DNA of 45,195 bases. Origin: Gammaproteobacteria bacterium. GTDB taxonomy: Bacteria; Pseudomonadota; Gammaproteobacteria; HK1. The DNA lies in contig JAJEAD010000069.1 in assembly GCA_022824305.1 (NCBI GenBank), forward strand, positions 1 through 45,195, given 5' to 3'. The translations under genes were made by a program, and so were the position numbers. The stretch's first letter is position 1. Every line of letters starts with the position of its first letter. Below, one piece after another: positions 7,894 through 15,166 of this stretch. The notes under the pieces were generated by a model. It did no database searches. It had not been told where the DNA came from and saw only the letters and a list, made by a program, of their open reading frames with translations.

Positions 7894-8787
7894 TCAGGGC
7901 GACAGCCAGCGGACCCTTCCGCTCTCCCTCAGGTCGTAGCCGCCCATCGCCGTCGCCTTGCGCCGCAGCGCCTCCTCCCGCGCGAAGCCCAGAAGCGCCT
8001 GCACCGGCTCCGTGAAGTAGGCGCGGCGGTCGACGAGCAGGTCGAAGCGCTCTTCGACGAGGGGAAGAAAGGACAGGTCGAAGCGCCTGGCCATCGACTC
8101 GATGCCGAGCGCCGCGTCCGCCTCGCCCGCCGCGACCGCCGCCGCCGCGTCGTTCTCGGTCCGCGCGAACCCCGGGGCCGGGATCAGGTCCCCATCGGCG
8201 AGCTTCGCTTCCGATGCGAGTTGCTCGAAGAGCGCCGCCGCGCCAGCGCCCGGCTGCCGCATGACGACACGCTTGCCCGCGAGTTCGGAGAAGCGGGTCA
8301 CTTCACGACCCGCCCGCTCCGATAGGATCAGACCCCGGGAGCGCGCCGCCCACGCGATCAGCACCGTGCCCCGCAGGCCGCGCGCCGAGACGGTGCCCAC
8401 GTTCCACTCCGATTCCTCGGGAATGTGCAGGCCCGCGAGCGCGGCACGCCCTTCGGCGAAGCGGTCGAGGCCATCGAGGCTCCCGTCAAAGAGCGTGGCA
8501 AGCCCCGAGCCGGATTCGCGCACCGCCCAGTCGAGCAGCGGGTCGTGCGACCCGGTCAGCACCGGCGGCCGCTCCGAGGGGGCGTCTCCGCTCCGACCCT
8601 CGATCCAGGCCAGGACCTCCGCGCTGGGGAAGAGCAGCTTTCCCGTAATGCGCCGATGCGGAATCTCGCCCGCCGCCGCAAGGTCGTACACCTTGCGCTC
8701 CTTGACGCGCAGCAGCTCCGCCACCTCCTTAGTCGTGAAGTGGAGCGGCCGGGGCCTCTGCGCTTCTTCCGGCGTTCTCCGCACCAT
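7894..8787 (-). CDS. HTH (MerR/excisionase-type) regulator with PBP-like ligand domain
   Basis: A 297-residue protein from ATG 8787; GTG 8814 would add nine residues. Near the N-terminus, FTTKEVAELLRVKERKVYDL is an excisionase-type winged helix, followed by ITGKLLFPSAEVLAWI. The remainder (about residues 75-290) is a periplasmic-binding-protein-like domain, as found in MoeA-like and molybdate/tungstate-related regulators (GLHIPEE, ELAGKRVVMRQPGAG, DAALGIESMAR). Similar proteins often sit beside tupABC or modABC. It is convergent with tupBCA here. I infer a tungstate/molybdate-responsive repressor or activator; neither ligand nor operator can be read directly. Confidence 0.72.
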   Translation of the reverse strand: MVRRTPEEAQRPRPLHFTTKEVAELLRVKERKVYDLAAAGEIPHRRITGKLLFPSAEVLAWIEGRSGDAPSERPPVLTGSHDPLLDWAVRESGSGLATLFDGSLDGLDRFAEGRAALAGLHIPEESEWNVGTVSARGLRGTVLIAWAARSRGLILSERAGREVTRFSELAGKRVVMRQPGAGAAALFEQLASEAKLADGDLIPAPGFARTENDAAAAVAAGEADAALGIESMARRFDLSFLPLVEERFDLLVDRRAYFTEPVQALLGFAREEALRRKATAMGGYDLRESGRVRWLSP

Positions 8788-8883
8788 GGTCTCTACGAGT
8801 ACCACGATCCGCACGGAGATTCATAGCGATGTGCCGGGGGGGATGGCCAACCATTGGCCCCGTGCATCGGGTTCAGGTGCGTT

Positions 8884-9297
8884 CAGTCTCGACTGCGCAA
8901 GAGCGCAATTCCGAGCGCCTCCGCTGCACCGCGCAGACGGCGGTCGAGTGTCGCCCAGGGGCAGGCCGCGTCTGAGGGCTGTTTCGAGACAGGCTGCATC
9001 GTAGACGCTCAGATTGACGCGACGTGCGAGGTCGAGCAGCAGCGATTCCTCGTGTGCTTCGTCGATGGAAATTTCCATTTCGAGACTGTCGGCGAGCGTG
9101 TCCGACACCTGTTGCTGGGTGATTCGACTGCGGCGTTCGTTCATCAACAGAGCGTTGCGCAGTTCGTACCACCAGGTGCGCGGGACGATGCCACCGTATT
9201 CGGCCACCTGCTCCATGGCGCTGGTCGCGGCAGGCTCTTCCTCGTCCCCCAGGCACCAGGCAAGAAACACGGAGTTGTCGACTATGACGGGCTTCAA
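8884..9297 (-). pseudogene. VapC-type PIN-domain toxin with a frameshift
   Basis: A PIN-domain ribonuclease toxin starting at TTG 9297. Conserved acidic residues are visible: D7 in IVDNS, the Glu in WYELRNALL, and the Asp in LSVYDAACLE. After RRGLPL the frame goes wrong. Removing one base from the CCC run at 8954-8956 restores ATLDRRLRGAAEALGIALL and a stop at 8884, a normal PIN ending that includes the last active-site Asp (TLD). As written, the frame instead runs to 8821 with an unrelated tail and lacks that Asp. The gene is either inactivated or affected by a one-base sequencing error. It overlaps the antitoxin stop, as usual for these pairs. Confidence 0.7.
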
Positions 9298-9535
9298 TAG
9301 CGATGGCCTCGTGAGTCGAAGCCATCAGTTCCGCCAGTGGTGCCCGCCTGAGACGCCGTCGCCGTTCGACAACGCGTGCGGCCGCTTCCCGAGCGCGCTT
9401 TCTCCAGGTATCTGCGGGGACCAGGTGTGCAACCGGCCTGCCATGCCGCGTGATGATCAAGCTCTCGCCGCGCGCGACACGATCGAGCAAACGTGGCAGG
9501 TGTGTCTTGGCTTCATAGGAGCCAATCTGCTCCAT
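9294..9535 (-). pseudogene. Phd/YefM-type antitoxin with a frameshift near its end
   Basis: A short antitoxin from ATG 9535, beginning MEQIGSYEAKTHLPRLLD and followed by ITRHGRPVAHLVP. This is the Phd/YefM DNA-binding and toxin-neutralising fold. The last residues should read approximately THEGHRY and stop at 9294-9296. One base is missing near 9305-9308 (GAGGCC instead of GAGGGCC), so the frame runs on into the toxin gene. Family knowledge says such antitoxins bind their own promoter and the paired PIN toxin. Both members of this pair carry a one-base lesion in a short G/C run. Confidence 0.68.
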
Positions 9536-9666
9536 TGCTCTTCTCCCATCGAGAGTTCAGACCAGACCATACGACTGGTTGAACACGAGCTCCATTGAAA
9601 TGGACTCTGCTTCATGTGCCTGTCGGGTGAAGCATGTTCGGTGTCGACGTCGAGAGTGGAGACGAG

Positions 9667-9807
9667 ATGACTCATCGGTTGTGGCGATGGAGTGCGAGCG
9701 AACTCGCGGTGGCGATATGCAACCGCGAGTGCTCGAGCGAGGAGGTAGTGGGATTGCATCTCGAGCGTATCGAGACGGTCAATCCCGAGGTGAGCGCCGT
9801 CAGTTGA
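9667..9807 (+). pseudogene. N-terminal relic of an amidase-signature family enzyme
   Basis: From ATG 9667, with GGAG upstream, the 46-codon frame reads LWRWSASELAVAI, then CSSEEVVGLHLERIE and NPEVSAV. This is the typical first segment of GatA/AtzF-like amidases (L-x-A-x-E-L, followed by L-x-R-I-x-x-x-N-P). A stop follows at 9805. The catalytic Lys and Ser-cis-Ser region is absent. The matching C-terminal part of an amidase lies on the same strand at 12643-12888, beyond an ABC transporter on the opposite strand. Confidence 0.6.
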
Positions 9808-9936
9808 AGGGGCGCTGGAGAGGGTGAAGAGGGAAGTCGCCAAGGGTGCTGGGGGACCGCCGCCTTCATCACCTTGGACTTCGCTAGCCTCGTCTCGTGA
9901 TCATCAGGGAGAAGTGGGCGGCTCGAGCGGCGCGAA

Positions 9937-10725
9937 TCAGAGCGGCATCACGTTCATGGTTTTCTCGACCTCGGAGTGAAGCCTGGCCATGATTCGTCGC
10001 TTGTAGTCGACGAAGCTGTCCGAGGTCACTATGTCATAACGCCGGGGCCGCGCAAGGCCGACATCGATCGTATCGATGATCCGTCCCGGTCGAGCCGACA
10101 TGACGTAGACGACATCGCCAAGAAAAAGAGCCTCGTCGATGTCGTGGGTCACGAACAGGACCGTCTTCTGCTCTCGTTCCCAGATCCCCAGCAGAAGCCC
10201 CTGCATGTGCGTCCGGGTCTGGTTGTCGAGGGCCCCGAAGGGCTCGTCCATGAGCAGCACCTCCGGGTCGTTGGCGAGTACCCTTGCGAGGGCCACCCGT
10301 TGCTGCATGCCCCCGGAGAGCTGCACGGGATAGGCGTCCTCGAAATCGCCAAGACCCACGGCGTCGACGTAGTGTCGGGCACGCTCAATCCGCTCCCGCG
10401 CCGACAGGTTTCGAAGCGAGGGGCCGAACTCGACGTTCTTCCGTACCGTCAGCCAGGGGAACAGGGAGTAGCTCTGAAACACCATGCCGCGATCGGCTCC
10501 GGGGCCACTCACCGTTCTGCCGTCGACCTTGCAGTACCCGGACGTGGTTTCGTTCAGCCCCGCGACCAGCGTCAGCAGGCTCGACTTCCCGCAGCCCGAA
10601 GGTCCGACGATGACGGCGAACTGCTTGTCCGGAACCTCGAACGACAGAGAGTCGAGCGCAACGATCGTCCCCGTGCGGCGGGTCCTGAATTCGAGGGATA
10701 CTTGTTCGATCGACACACGGCCCAT
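9937..10725 (-). CDS. NitT/TauT-type ABC transporter ATP-binding protein
   Basis: ATPase of a nitrate/sulfonate/taurine-family importer, 262 residues from ATG 10725 with GGGAGG six bases upstream. Walker A is GPSGCGKSS, the Q-loop region is MVFQSYSLFPW, the signature is LSGGMQQR, Walker B is VLLMDEPFGALDNQ, and the H-loop is VTHDIDEAL. FQ-x-x-x-LFPW and DEPFGALD are typical of SsuB/TauB/NrtD proteins. It is the last gene of a three-gene operon transcribed leftwards (binding protein, permease, ATPase). By eye the block has lower GC than its surroundings. Confidence 0.85.
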   Translation of the reverse strand: MGRVSIEQVSLEFRTRRTGTIVALDSLSFEVPDKQFAVIVGPSGCGKSSLLTLVAGLNETTSGYCKVDGRTVSGPGADRGMVFQSYSLFPWLTVRKNVEFGPSLRNLSARERIERARHYVDAVGLGDFEDAYPVQLSGGMQQRVALARVLANDPEVLLMDEPFGALDNQTRTHMQGLLLGIWEREQKTVLFVTHDIDEALFLGDVVYVMSARPGRIIDTIDVGLARPRRYDIVTSDSFVDYKRRIMARLHSEVEKTMNVMPL

Positions 10726-10741
10726 GCTCGCCTCCCGATGC

Positions 10742-11545
10742 TCAACGCACCGTGGTCCATGGCAGCAGCAGGGCCTTGGCGTACTTGAAGGCCAGATCGG
10801 TAACCAGGCCCAGAAATCCGATGACGAGTATTCCAACGAAGATCGTAGCGGGGTGCAGGCCGCGCATGGCCTGGAGAATCATGTAGCCGAGACCGGACGA
10901 AGAAGCCACCAGCTCCGCGACGACGAGAAAGGTCCAGGCCCAGCCCATGGTGATCCGTAGCGTATCCATGACGCCCGGCATGGTCGCAGGCACAAGCACC
11001 CGCGTGACAACCTGGCGACGGGTTGCACCCAGGGTGTAGGAGGCCTTGAACAGATCTTCGTGCACCTGCGCCGACACGTCCGCAATCAGGACGATCTGCT
11101 GAAAGAATACGCCGAGGAAGATGACGGCCACCTTCTCCTCGAAGCCGATGCCGATCCACAGGATCAGAAGAGGAATCAGGGCCGTGACCGGCAGGTAGCG
11201 CATGAAGTTGACGATGGGCTCAATCGTGGCGGCAACAATCCGGAAGCTGCCCATGAAGATCCCGAGCGGGACCGCGATCAGCGAGGACAGAAAGAACCCG
11301 GTGTAGATCTCGTAGAGGCTGATTCGCGTGTGCCGCAGCAGGGAGCCGTCGGAGAGCTTCTCCACGAATGCGGCTCCGACGGCGTCCGGGGCAGGCAGGA
11401 ACGACGCGCTGACCAGTCCGGTATAGGTCAGGAGGCACCAGGCCACGAACAAGCTCATGGCCACCGTGACGCCGATGCCGATCTCGATGTTCTTCGCGAT
11501 CGGCCTCTTCGGCGTAAAGAGGCGGCTGAGCAGGCCCGCGGCCAC
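10742..11545 (-). CDS. NitT/TauT-type ABC transporter permease
   Basis: Inner-membrane permease, 267 residues from GTG 11545, with about six spans. The family core YLPVTALIPLLILWIGIG is present. The EAA loop reads ASYTLGATRRQVVTRVLVPA, a position and wording typical of SsuC/TauC/NrtB. The gene lies 19 bases after the binding-protein gene and 16 bases before the ATPase gene. The substrate cannot be deduced from the permease. Confidence 0.85.
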   Translation of the reverse strand: MAAGLLSRLFTPKRPIAKNIEIGIGVTVAMSLFVAWCLLTYTGLVSASFLPAPDAVGAAFVEKLSDGSLLRHTRISLYEIYTGFFLSSLIAVPLGIFMGSFRIVAATIEPIVNFMRYLPVTALIPLLILWIGIGFEEKVAVIFLGVFFQQIVLIADVSAQVHEDLFKASYTLGATRRQVVTRVLVPATMPGVMDTLRITMGWAWTFLVVAELVASSSGLGYMILQAMRGLHPATIFVGILVIGFLGLVTDLAFKYAKALLLPWTTVR

Positions 11546-11564
11546 GGGTGCGGTACGCCTGCAA

Positions 11565-12551
11565 TCAGTCGAGGTATGAGTCGTCGAGCACGTCCGCCGC
11601 CTTCAAGCCCGAGACCTGCACCTTGCCGAAGCCCGACCAGATGGTGATGGCGTCGCTCAGGGTCTTGTGCAGTTGCCCGGGATTGTCCGCCGTACCGTAC
11701 ATCTCGCGGTTTCGGGCAAGGTCGAGGTATTCGATGCCGGTGACCACGGCTTCGAACTCCGCCGGGTCGCTGAGCCACCCGCCGACGCCGTCGGCCATGA
11801 TTTTGTAACCTTCGGGCGGATTGGTTTGAAGAAAGTCGAGCGCCCGTTGCCAGGCTCGTACGAACGCCCTTAGCTCGTCGGCGTGAGCCGCTGCGGTTTT
11901 CTCAGTCACCGCAACGACATCGACGATGAGTCCCGGCGTCTGCGAGCTGTCGATCAATCGGTGCCCGTGCTCGGTGTTCGCGCCCTGAGACAGATGCGGT
12001 TCCCAGGTGACTGCAGCATCGACGCGGCCAGCCGCGAACGCGACGCCGGCATCGGTCGCCGTCATGTTCACCGCCTCGATGTCGCCCTGTGCAAGTCCGG
12101 CATCCAGAAGGAGCGCGTTGATGAAGAATTGCGAAACCGAGCCCTCCTCGAAGGCGACGGTTCGGTCCTCGAGTTGGGCGATGGTGGTGATGTCCTTGTT
12201 GGCGACGACCCCGTCGCCGCCGTTCGAGTTGTCGACCGCGAGGATGTATCGGACCGGCGTGTCCGGCTTCATGTAGATCGGAAACTCATCAGCCGTAGAG
12301 GCCACCAGATCGATTTGCCCAGCCATCAGCGCGCCCATCTTGAGCGGCGTGTTCTCCATGATGCGCAGCTCGATGTCGACACCTTCCTCGGCGAAGAAGC
12401 CTTTTTCTTGCGCAATGTAGAAGGGACCGTATCCCACCCAGGTCGAGTGGCCCAGGATGAGGGTGTCGGCGGCGGTGTGGGAAGCAGCCGCGAAGGCCAG
12501 GGCGCAGAACGCCGTGGCGGAAATCAGTGCCTGTCGTAGAATTTTCGGCAT
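11565..12551 (-). CDS. NitT/TauT-type substrate-binding protein
   Basis: Periplasmic receptor of 328 residues, with GAGGAG about nine bases before ATG 12551. A Sec signal peptide ends near AASHTAAD. The mature part opens with LILGHSTWVGYGPFYIAQ, then has KGFFAEEGVDIEL, the standard NMT1/SsuA-type arrangement. The middle contains VNMTATDAGVAFAAGRVDAA and TWEPHL, a typical hinge and ligand segment. Candidate ligands for the family include sulfonates, nitrate, urea derivatives, riboflavin precursors and pyrimidines. The flanking amidase fragments might hint at an amide, but only as inference. Confidence 0.85.
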   Translation of the reverse strand: MPKILRQALISATAFCALAFAAASHTAADTLILGHSTWVGYGPFYIAQEKGFFAEEGVDIELRIMENTPLKMGALMAGQIDLVASTADEFPIYMKPDTPVRYILAVDNSNGGDGVVANKDITTIAQLEDRTVAFEEGSVSQFFINALLLDAGLAQGDIEAVNMTATDAGVAFAAGRVDAAVTWEPHLSQGANTEHGHRLIDSSQTPGLIVDVVAVTEKTAAAHADELRAFVRAWQRALDFLQTNPPEGYKIMADGVGGWLSDPAEFEAVVTGIEYLDLARNREMYGTADNPGQLHKTLSDAITIWSGFGKVQVSGLKAADVLDDSYLD

Positions 12552-12642
12552 CGCGATCTCTCCTCTTGTTGGGACCTGCCAGTGTAGATCACGCTGTTCT
12601 GAGGGTCCCGGCTGGTAAGCACCTGCCAGCCATTCCCGCTAA

Positions 12643-12888
12643 CGCATTGAGAGGCCGTCCCACGGTGCGATCCTGGCGAGATTCCGTTCCGTGACCCTCA
12701 CCGAGATCCGCAGCCTGCTCGGACTCCCGAGCGTGGCCGTCCCGGTGCAGGTGGTCGAAGGTTTGCCGCAAGGCGTCCAGATCATCTCGGCGCGCTGCCA
12801 AGAGAAGCTGTGCTTCGATGCCGCTGCGGCCGTCGAGGTTCGGGCGGGGGAGTTCACCCCGATCGATCCGCGAGCCGGATCCGCCTGA
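12643..12888 (+). pseudogene. C-terminal relic of an amidase-signature family enzyme
   Basis: The frame from 12643 to the stop at 12886-12888 carries SLLGLPSVAVPV, then VVEGLPQGVQIISARCQE, LCFDAAAAVE and FTPIDPR. This is the usual last segment of amidase-signature enzymes (N-L-L-G-L-P-A-V-A-V-P, then G-L-P-x-G-V-Q-I-I). A stop at 12640 closes the frame upstream and no start is apparent. Together with 9667-9807 it marks the two ends of one amidase-type gene whose middle, including the Ser-Ser-Lys triad, is absent. Confidence 0.65.
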
Positions 12889-12974
12889 CGGGAGGTCGGA
12901 AGCACTCGCCCCATGGACTGGCCGAAGGGCGGGAACGTGCGCTGTCTGCGGCTCCGGAATTCGGCGCTCGAGAA

Positions 12975-13904
12975 TCAACGGCGCCGCCGGTCCCGCTCCT
13001 TCGGCCTCGCGTCCGCCCGCTGCATCATCCAGATTCCGCCAAGGACCAGCGCCGCGCCCCCGAGCTGGGTCGGGGTCATCAGCTCCCCGAGGATGAGGAA
13101 GGCGAGCACGATGCTGAACAGCGGCTGCACATTGGCGATCATGCCCGCCTTCAGGGAGCCGATGCGCGGCAGGCCGAGGTAGAAGAGCGGCAGCGAGACG
13201 GCCTGCAGGGCGACCACCGCGGCCATGGCCGTCCAGCCGACGCCGCCTTCGGGCAGGAGTCCCTTCCCGCTCACCACCGAGACGCTTACCAGCACCACGA
13301 AGGCGACGGTGCTCATGTGGAACACCGCGACGACTCCGTCGACGTGCGGCACCCGCCGGGCGGTCCAGAATGTGTTCCAGCCCACGCAGGCGCCGGAGAC
13401 CAGCGCGAGAATGATGCCGCGCGGATCGGCGGAGTCGAAGGAGACTCCGAGCATGAGCGCGATCCCTCCGAAGGCGACGGCGAACGCAACGGTCTTCACG
13501 AGTCCCGGCGGTTCCCGCGCCACGGTAGCGTGCAACACTCCGATGATGGGTGGAAAGGTGAAGAAGAGGACGGCGGCGAGTCCGACCGAGATGTACTCGA
13601 TGGCGCCGATGTGACCGTAGAAGCCCATCGCGGTGAAGAATCCGAGGCCCGCGCAGTGCAGCCAGTCGGCGCGCGGCAGCCGCAGATTCCGACGGGTGAG
13701 GTAGCAGAAAACGAAGAGGGCGGGGACGATGAACACCGCGCGCGCGGTGCCGAGCGCGAGCCCGTTCGCCCCCGCTTCGTAGGCGAAGCGCGACAGCACC
13801 ATCGCGAGCCCGAGGCCGAGCGAGCCGGCGAAGGAGAACGAGAGGCCCAGCCGATCGTTGGCGTCGGGCAGGCGCCGATAGCCCGGGCCTGGCACGTTGC
13901 GCAT
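12975..13904 (-). CDS. DMT-superfamily (EamA) transporter
   Basis: An integral membrane protein of 309 residues with about ten membrane segments in two EamA repeats. The first has GLAMVLSRFAYEAGANGLAL followed by ARAVFIVPAL; the second has ALVSGACVGWNTFW. The C-terminal repeat ends LGELMTPTQLGGAALVLGGI, a very common EamA ending. Such proteins usually export amino acids, amines or other metabolites. It starts at ATG 13904, just inside a cluster of catabolic genes on the same strand. Substrate unknown. Confidence 0.82.
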   Translation of the reverse strand: MRNVPGPGYRRLPDANDRLGLSFSFAGSLGLGLAMVLSRFAYEAGANGLALGTARAVFIVPALFVFCYLTRRNLRLPRADWLHCAGLGFFTAMGFYGHIGAIEYISVGLAAVLFFTFPPIIGVLHATVAREPPGLVKTVAFAVAFGGIALMLGVSFDSADPRGIILALVSGACVGWNTFWTARRVPHVDGVVAVFHMSTVAFVVLVSVSVVSGKGLLPEGGVGWTAMAAVVALQAVSLPLFYLGLPRIGSLKAGMIANVQPLFSIVLAFLILGELMTPTQLGGAALVLGGIWMMQRADARPKERDRRRR

Positions 13905-13934
13905 CGGGACCCCGGACTCGGGAGGGCGGCGGGC

Positions 13935-14159
13935 TCAGAGGGCGGCGAGCCGCATCTGGATGTGGGCGTCCCGCTCGCTCCCGGCGAGCGCGTCGCCGCT
14001 CTCGCAGGCGCCGGCCTGGGTGAAGTTCGGGAGCAGGATGTCGTGGATGCGCAGCCGGATGTTGTCCCCGACCCTCCGGGCATTGGTGTAGTAGAAGCCG
14101 ATCTCGCGTTCGTGGAAATCGACGATGCCGAGCCTGGCGCAGGTGTCGACTTCGCTCAT
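13935..14159 (-). pseudogene. relic of a Rieske oxygenase alpha-subunit gene
   Basis: A 74-codon frame that contains GFYYTNARRVGDNIRLRI and LLPNFTQAGA. These correspond to GFYYTNGRRVGDHVWVRV and VLPNLTQAGA in the complete Rieske oxygenase at 15167-16522. The last residues (ERDAHIQMRLAAL) resemble the end of that enzyme (DRDEQVIRELRAIE). The Rieske cluster domain and the iron-binding residues are missing. It therefore looks like a paralogous gene reduced to a middle piece joined to its C-terminus. ATG 14159 lacks a clear ribosome binding site. Confidence 0.62.
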
Positions 14160-14250
14160 GGAACCCCCGATGTGCCGCGGGCCGCGATTCCTTCACGGCC
14201 CGGAGGTCTGCGATGATACCGGCAGGGATCACGGAGAAGGGAAGGGCGCG

Positions 14251-15147
14251 ATGAACCTGGAGGCAGTCAACGCTTTCTGGAAGGAGACGCTCGACGAGCT
14301 GGCCACGGTGCCGATGGAGGCCGAGGTCGAGCTTTCCGACCCGGGCGGCGTCATGCACGAGGCGGTCAAGACCTTCCAGAACCACGCCGTGCGCTTCCGG
14401 AGCTTCGAAGGCAAGACGATCCGGGCGTGGTACACGGTGCCGATCGGCGTCCCACCGGCCGGCGGCTGGCCCGCTATCGTCACCGCTCCCGGCTACTTCG
14501 GGATCCAGTCTCTCTCCATGCACTACGTGCGTCACGGCTATGCGGTGCTCGCGGTCTACCCGCGGGGACAGGGCGAGAGCAGCGCCGAGTGGGAGCTCGA
14601 GGAGCGCACCAAGGTCACCTGGCACCTGGAGGACCGCTACCGCTACTACTACCGCGGGGCCTTCGCCGACCTGGTGCGCGGGGTGGACTTCCTGTGCAGC
14701 CGCGAGGAGGTCGACAAGGGGCGCATCGGCACCTGGGGCATGAGCCAGGGCGGCGGCTTCGCGCTCGCCATCGCCTCGCTGGACCGGCGCATTCGGGCCG
14801 CCTCGTCGGAGGTGGCGTGGCCGCTCCACTTCCGGGTCTCGGCCGAGATCGAGACCGCCCCGTACGGCGAGCTGTGCGCCTACCTGCGCGAGCACCCCGA
14901 ACGGCGCGACGCGATCATGGAGAATCTCGAGTACTTCGACGCCTACAACCTGGTCCGGAACATCACCTGCCCGGTGCTCGTGAACGCGGTGGTGATCGAC
15001 GAGGTCCACCCCTACCGCACGATCATGCCGGTGTTCGAGCGGATCCCGACCATGAAGTCCGTGGTCGTCTATCCGGACATCGAGCACGGCACTCGCGCGG
15101 ACTTCGCCCGTCACACGCTCGACTGGCTGGACCGCTACCTGCGCTGA
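14251..15147 (+). CDS. alpha/beta hydrolase, acetylxylan esterase (AXE1)-like
   Basis: A 298-residue serine hydrolase starting at ATG 14251, with GAAGGG upstream. The nucleophile elbow is GMSQGG (S165), preceded by a long insertion with VDKGRIGTWG, as in AXE1/cephalosporin-C deacetylase enzymes. Likely Asp and His partners are D250 (VVIDEVHP) and H279 (DIEHGTR). The oxyanion region lies in TAPGYFG. It has no signal peptide, so it is probably cytoplasmic and acts on small acetyl or related esters rather than xylan. It is convergent with the Rieske oxygenase gene (stops 19 bases apart). Confidence 0.78.
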   Translation: MNLEAVNAFWKETLDELATVPMEAEVELSDPGGVMHEAVKTFQNHAVRFRSFEGKTIRAWYTVPIGVPPAGGWPAIVTAPGYFGIQSLSMHYVRHGYAVLAVYPRGQGESSAEWELEERTKVTWHLEDRYRYYYRGAFADLVRGVDFLCSREEVDKGRIGTWGMSQGGGFALAIASLDRRIRAASSEVAWPLHFRVSAEIETAPYGELCAYLREHPERRDAIMENLEYFDAYNLVRNITCPVLVNAVVIDEVHPYRTIMPVFERIPTMKSVVVYPDIEHGTRADFARHTLDWLDRYLR

Positions 15148-15166
15148 AGGAGCAGCGGGAGCCCGC

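Noticed and set aside
8821..8883. The tail of the toxin frame running to 8821
   Set aside because: It is the out-of-frame extension after the frameshift, without family similarity; the restored frame stops at 8884.
9911..9931. A Gly-Gly-Ser-Ser-Gly peptide resembling the amidase signature
   Set aside because: It is not in frame with the amidase relic, is at the wrong distance, and lies next to the ABC gene stop; likely chance.
12589..15114. An 841-codon open frame on the minus strand
   Set aside because: Covers DMT transporter and hydrolase genes in the wrong frame or strand; composition is low-complexity Arg/Ala/Gly.
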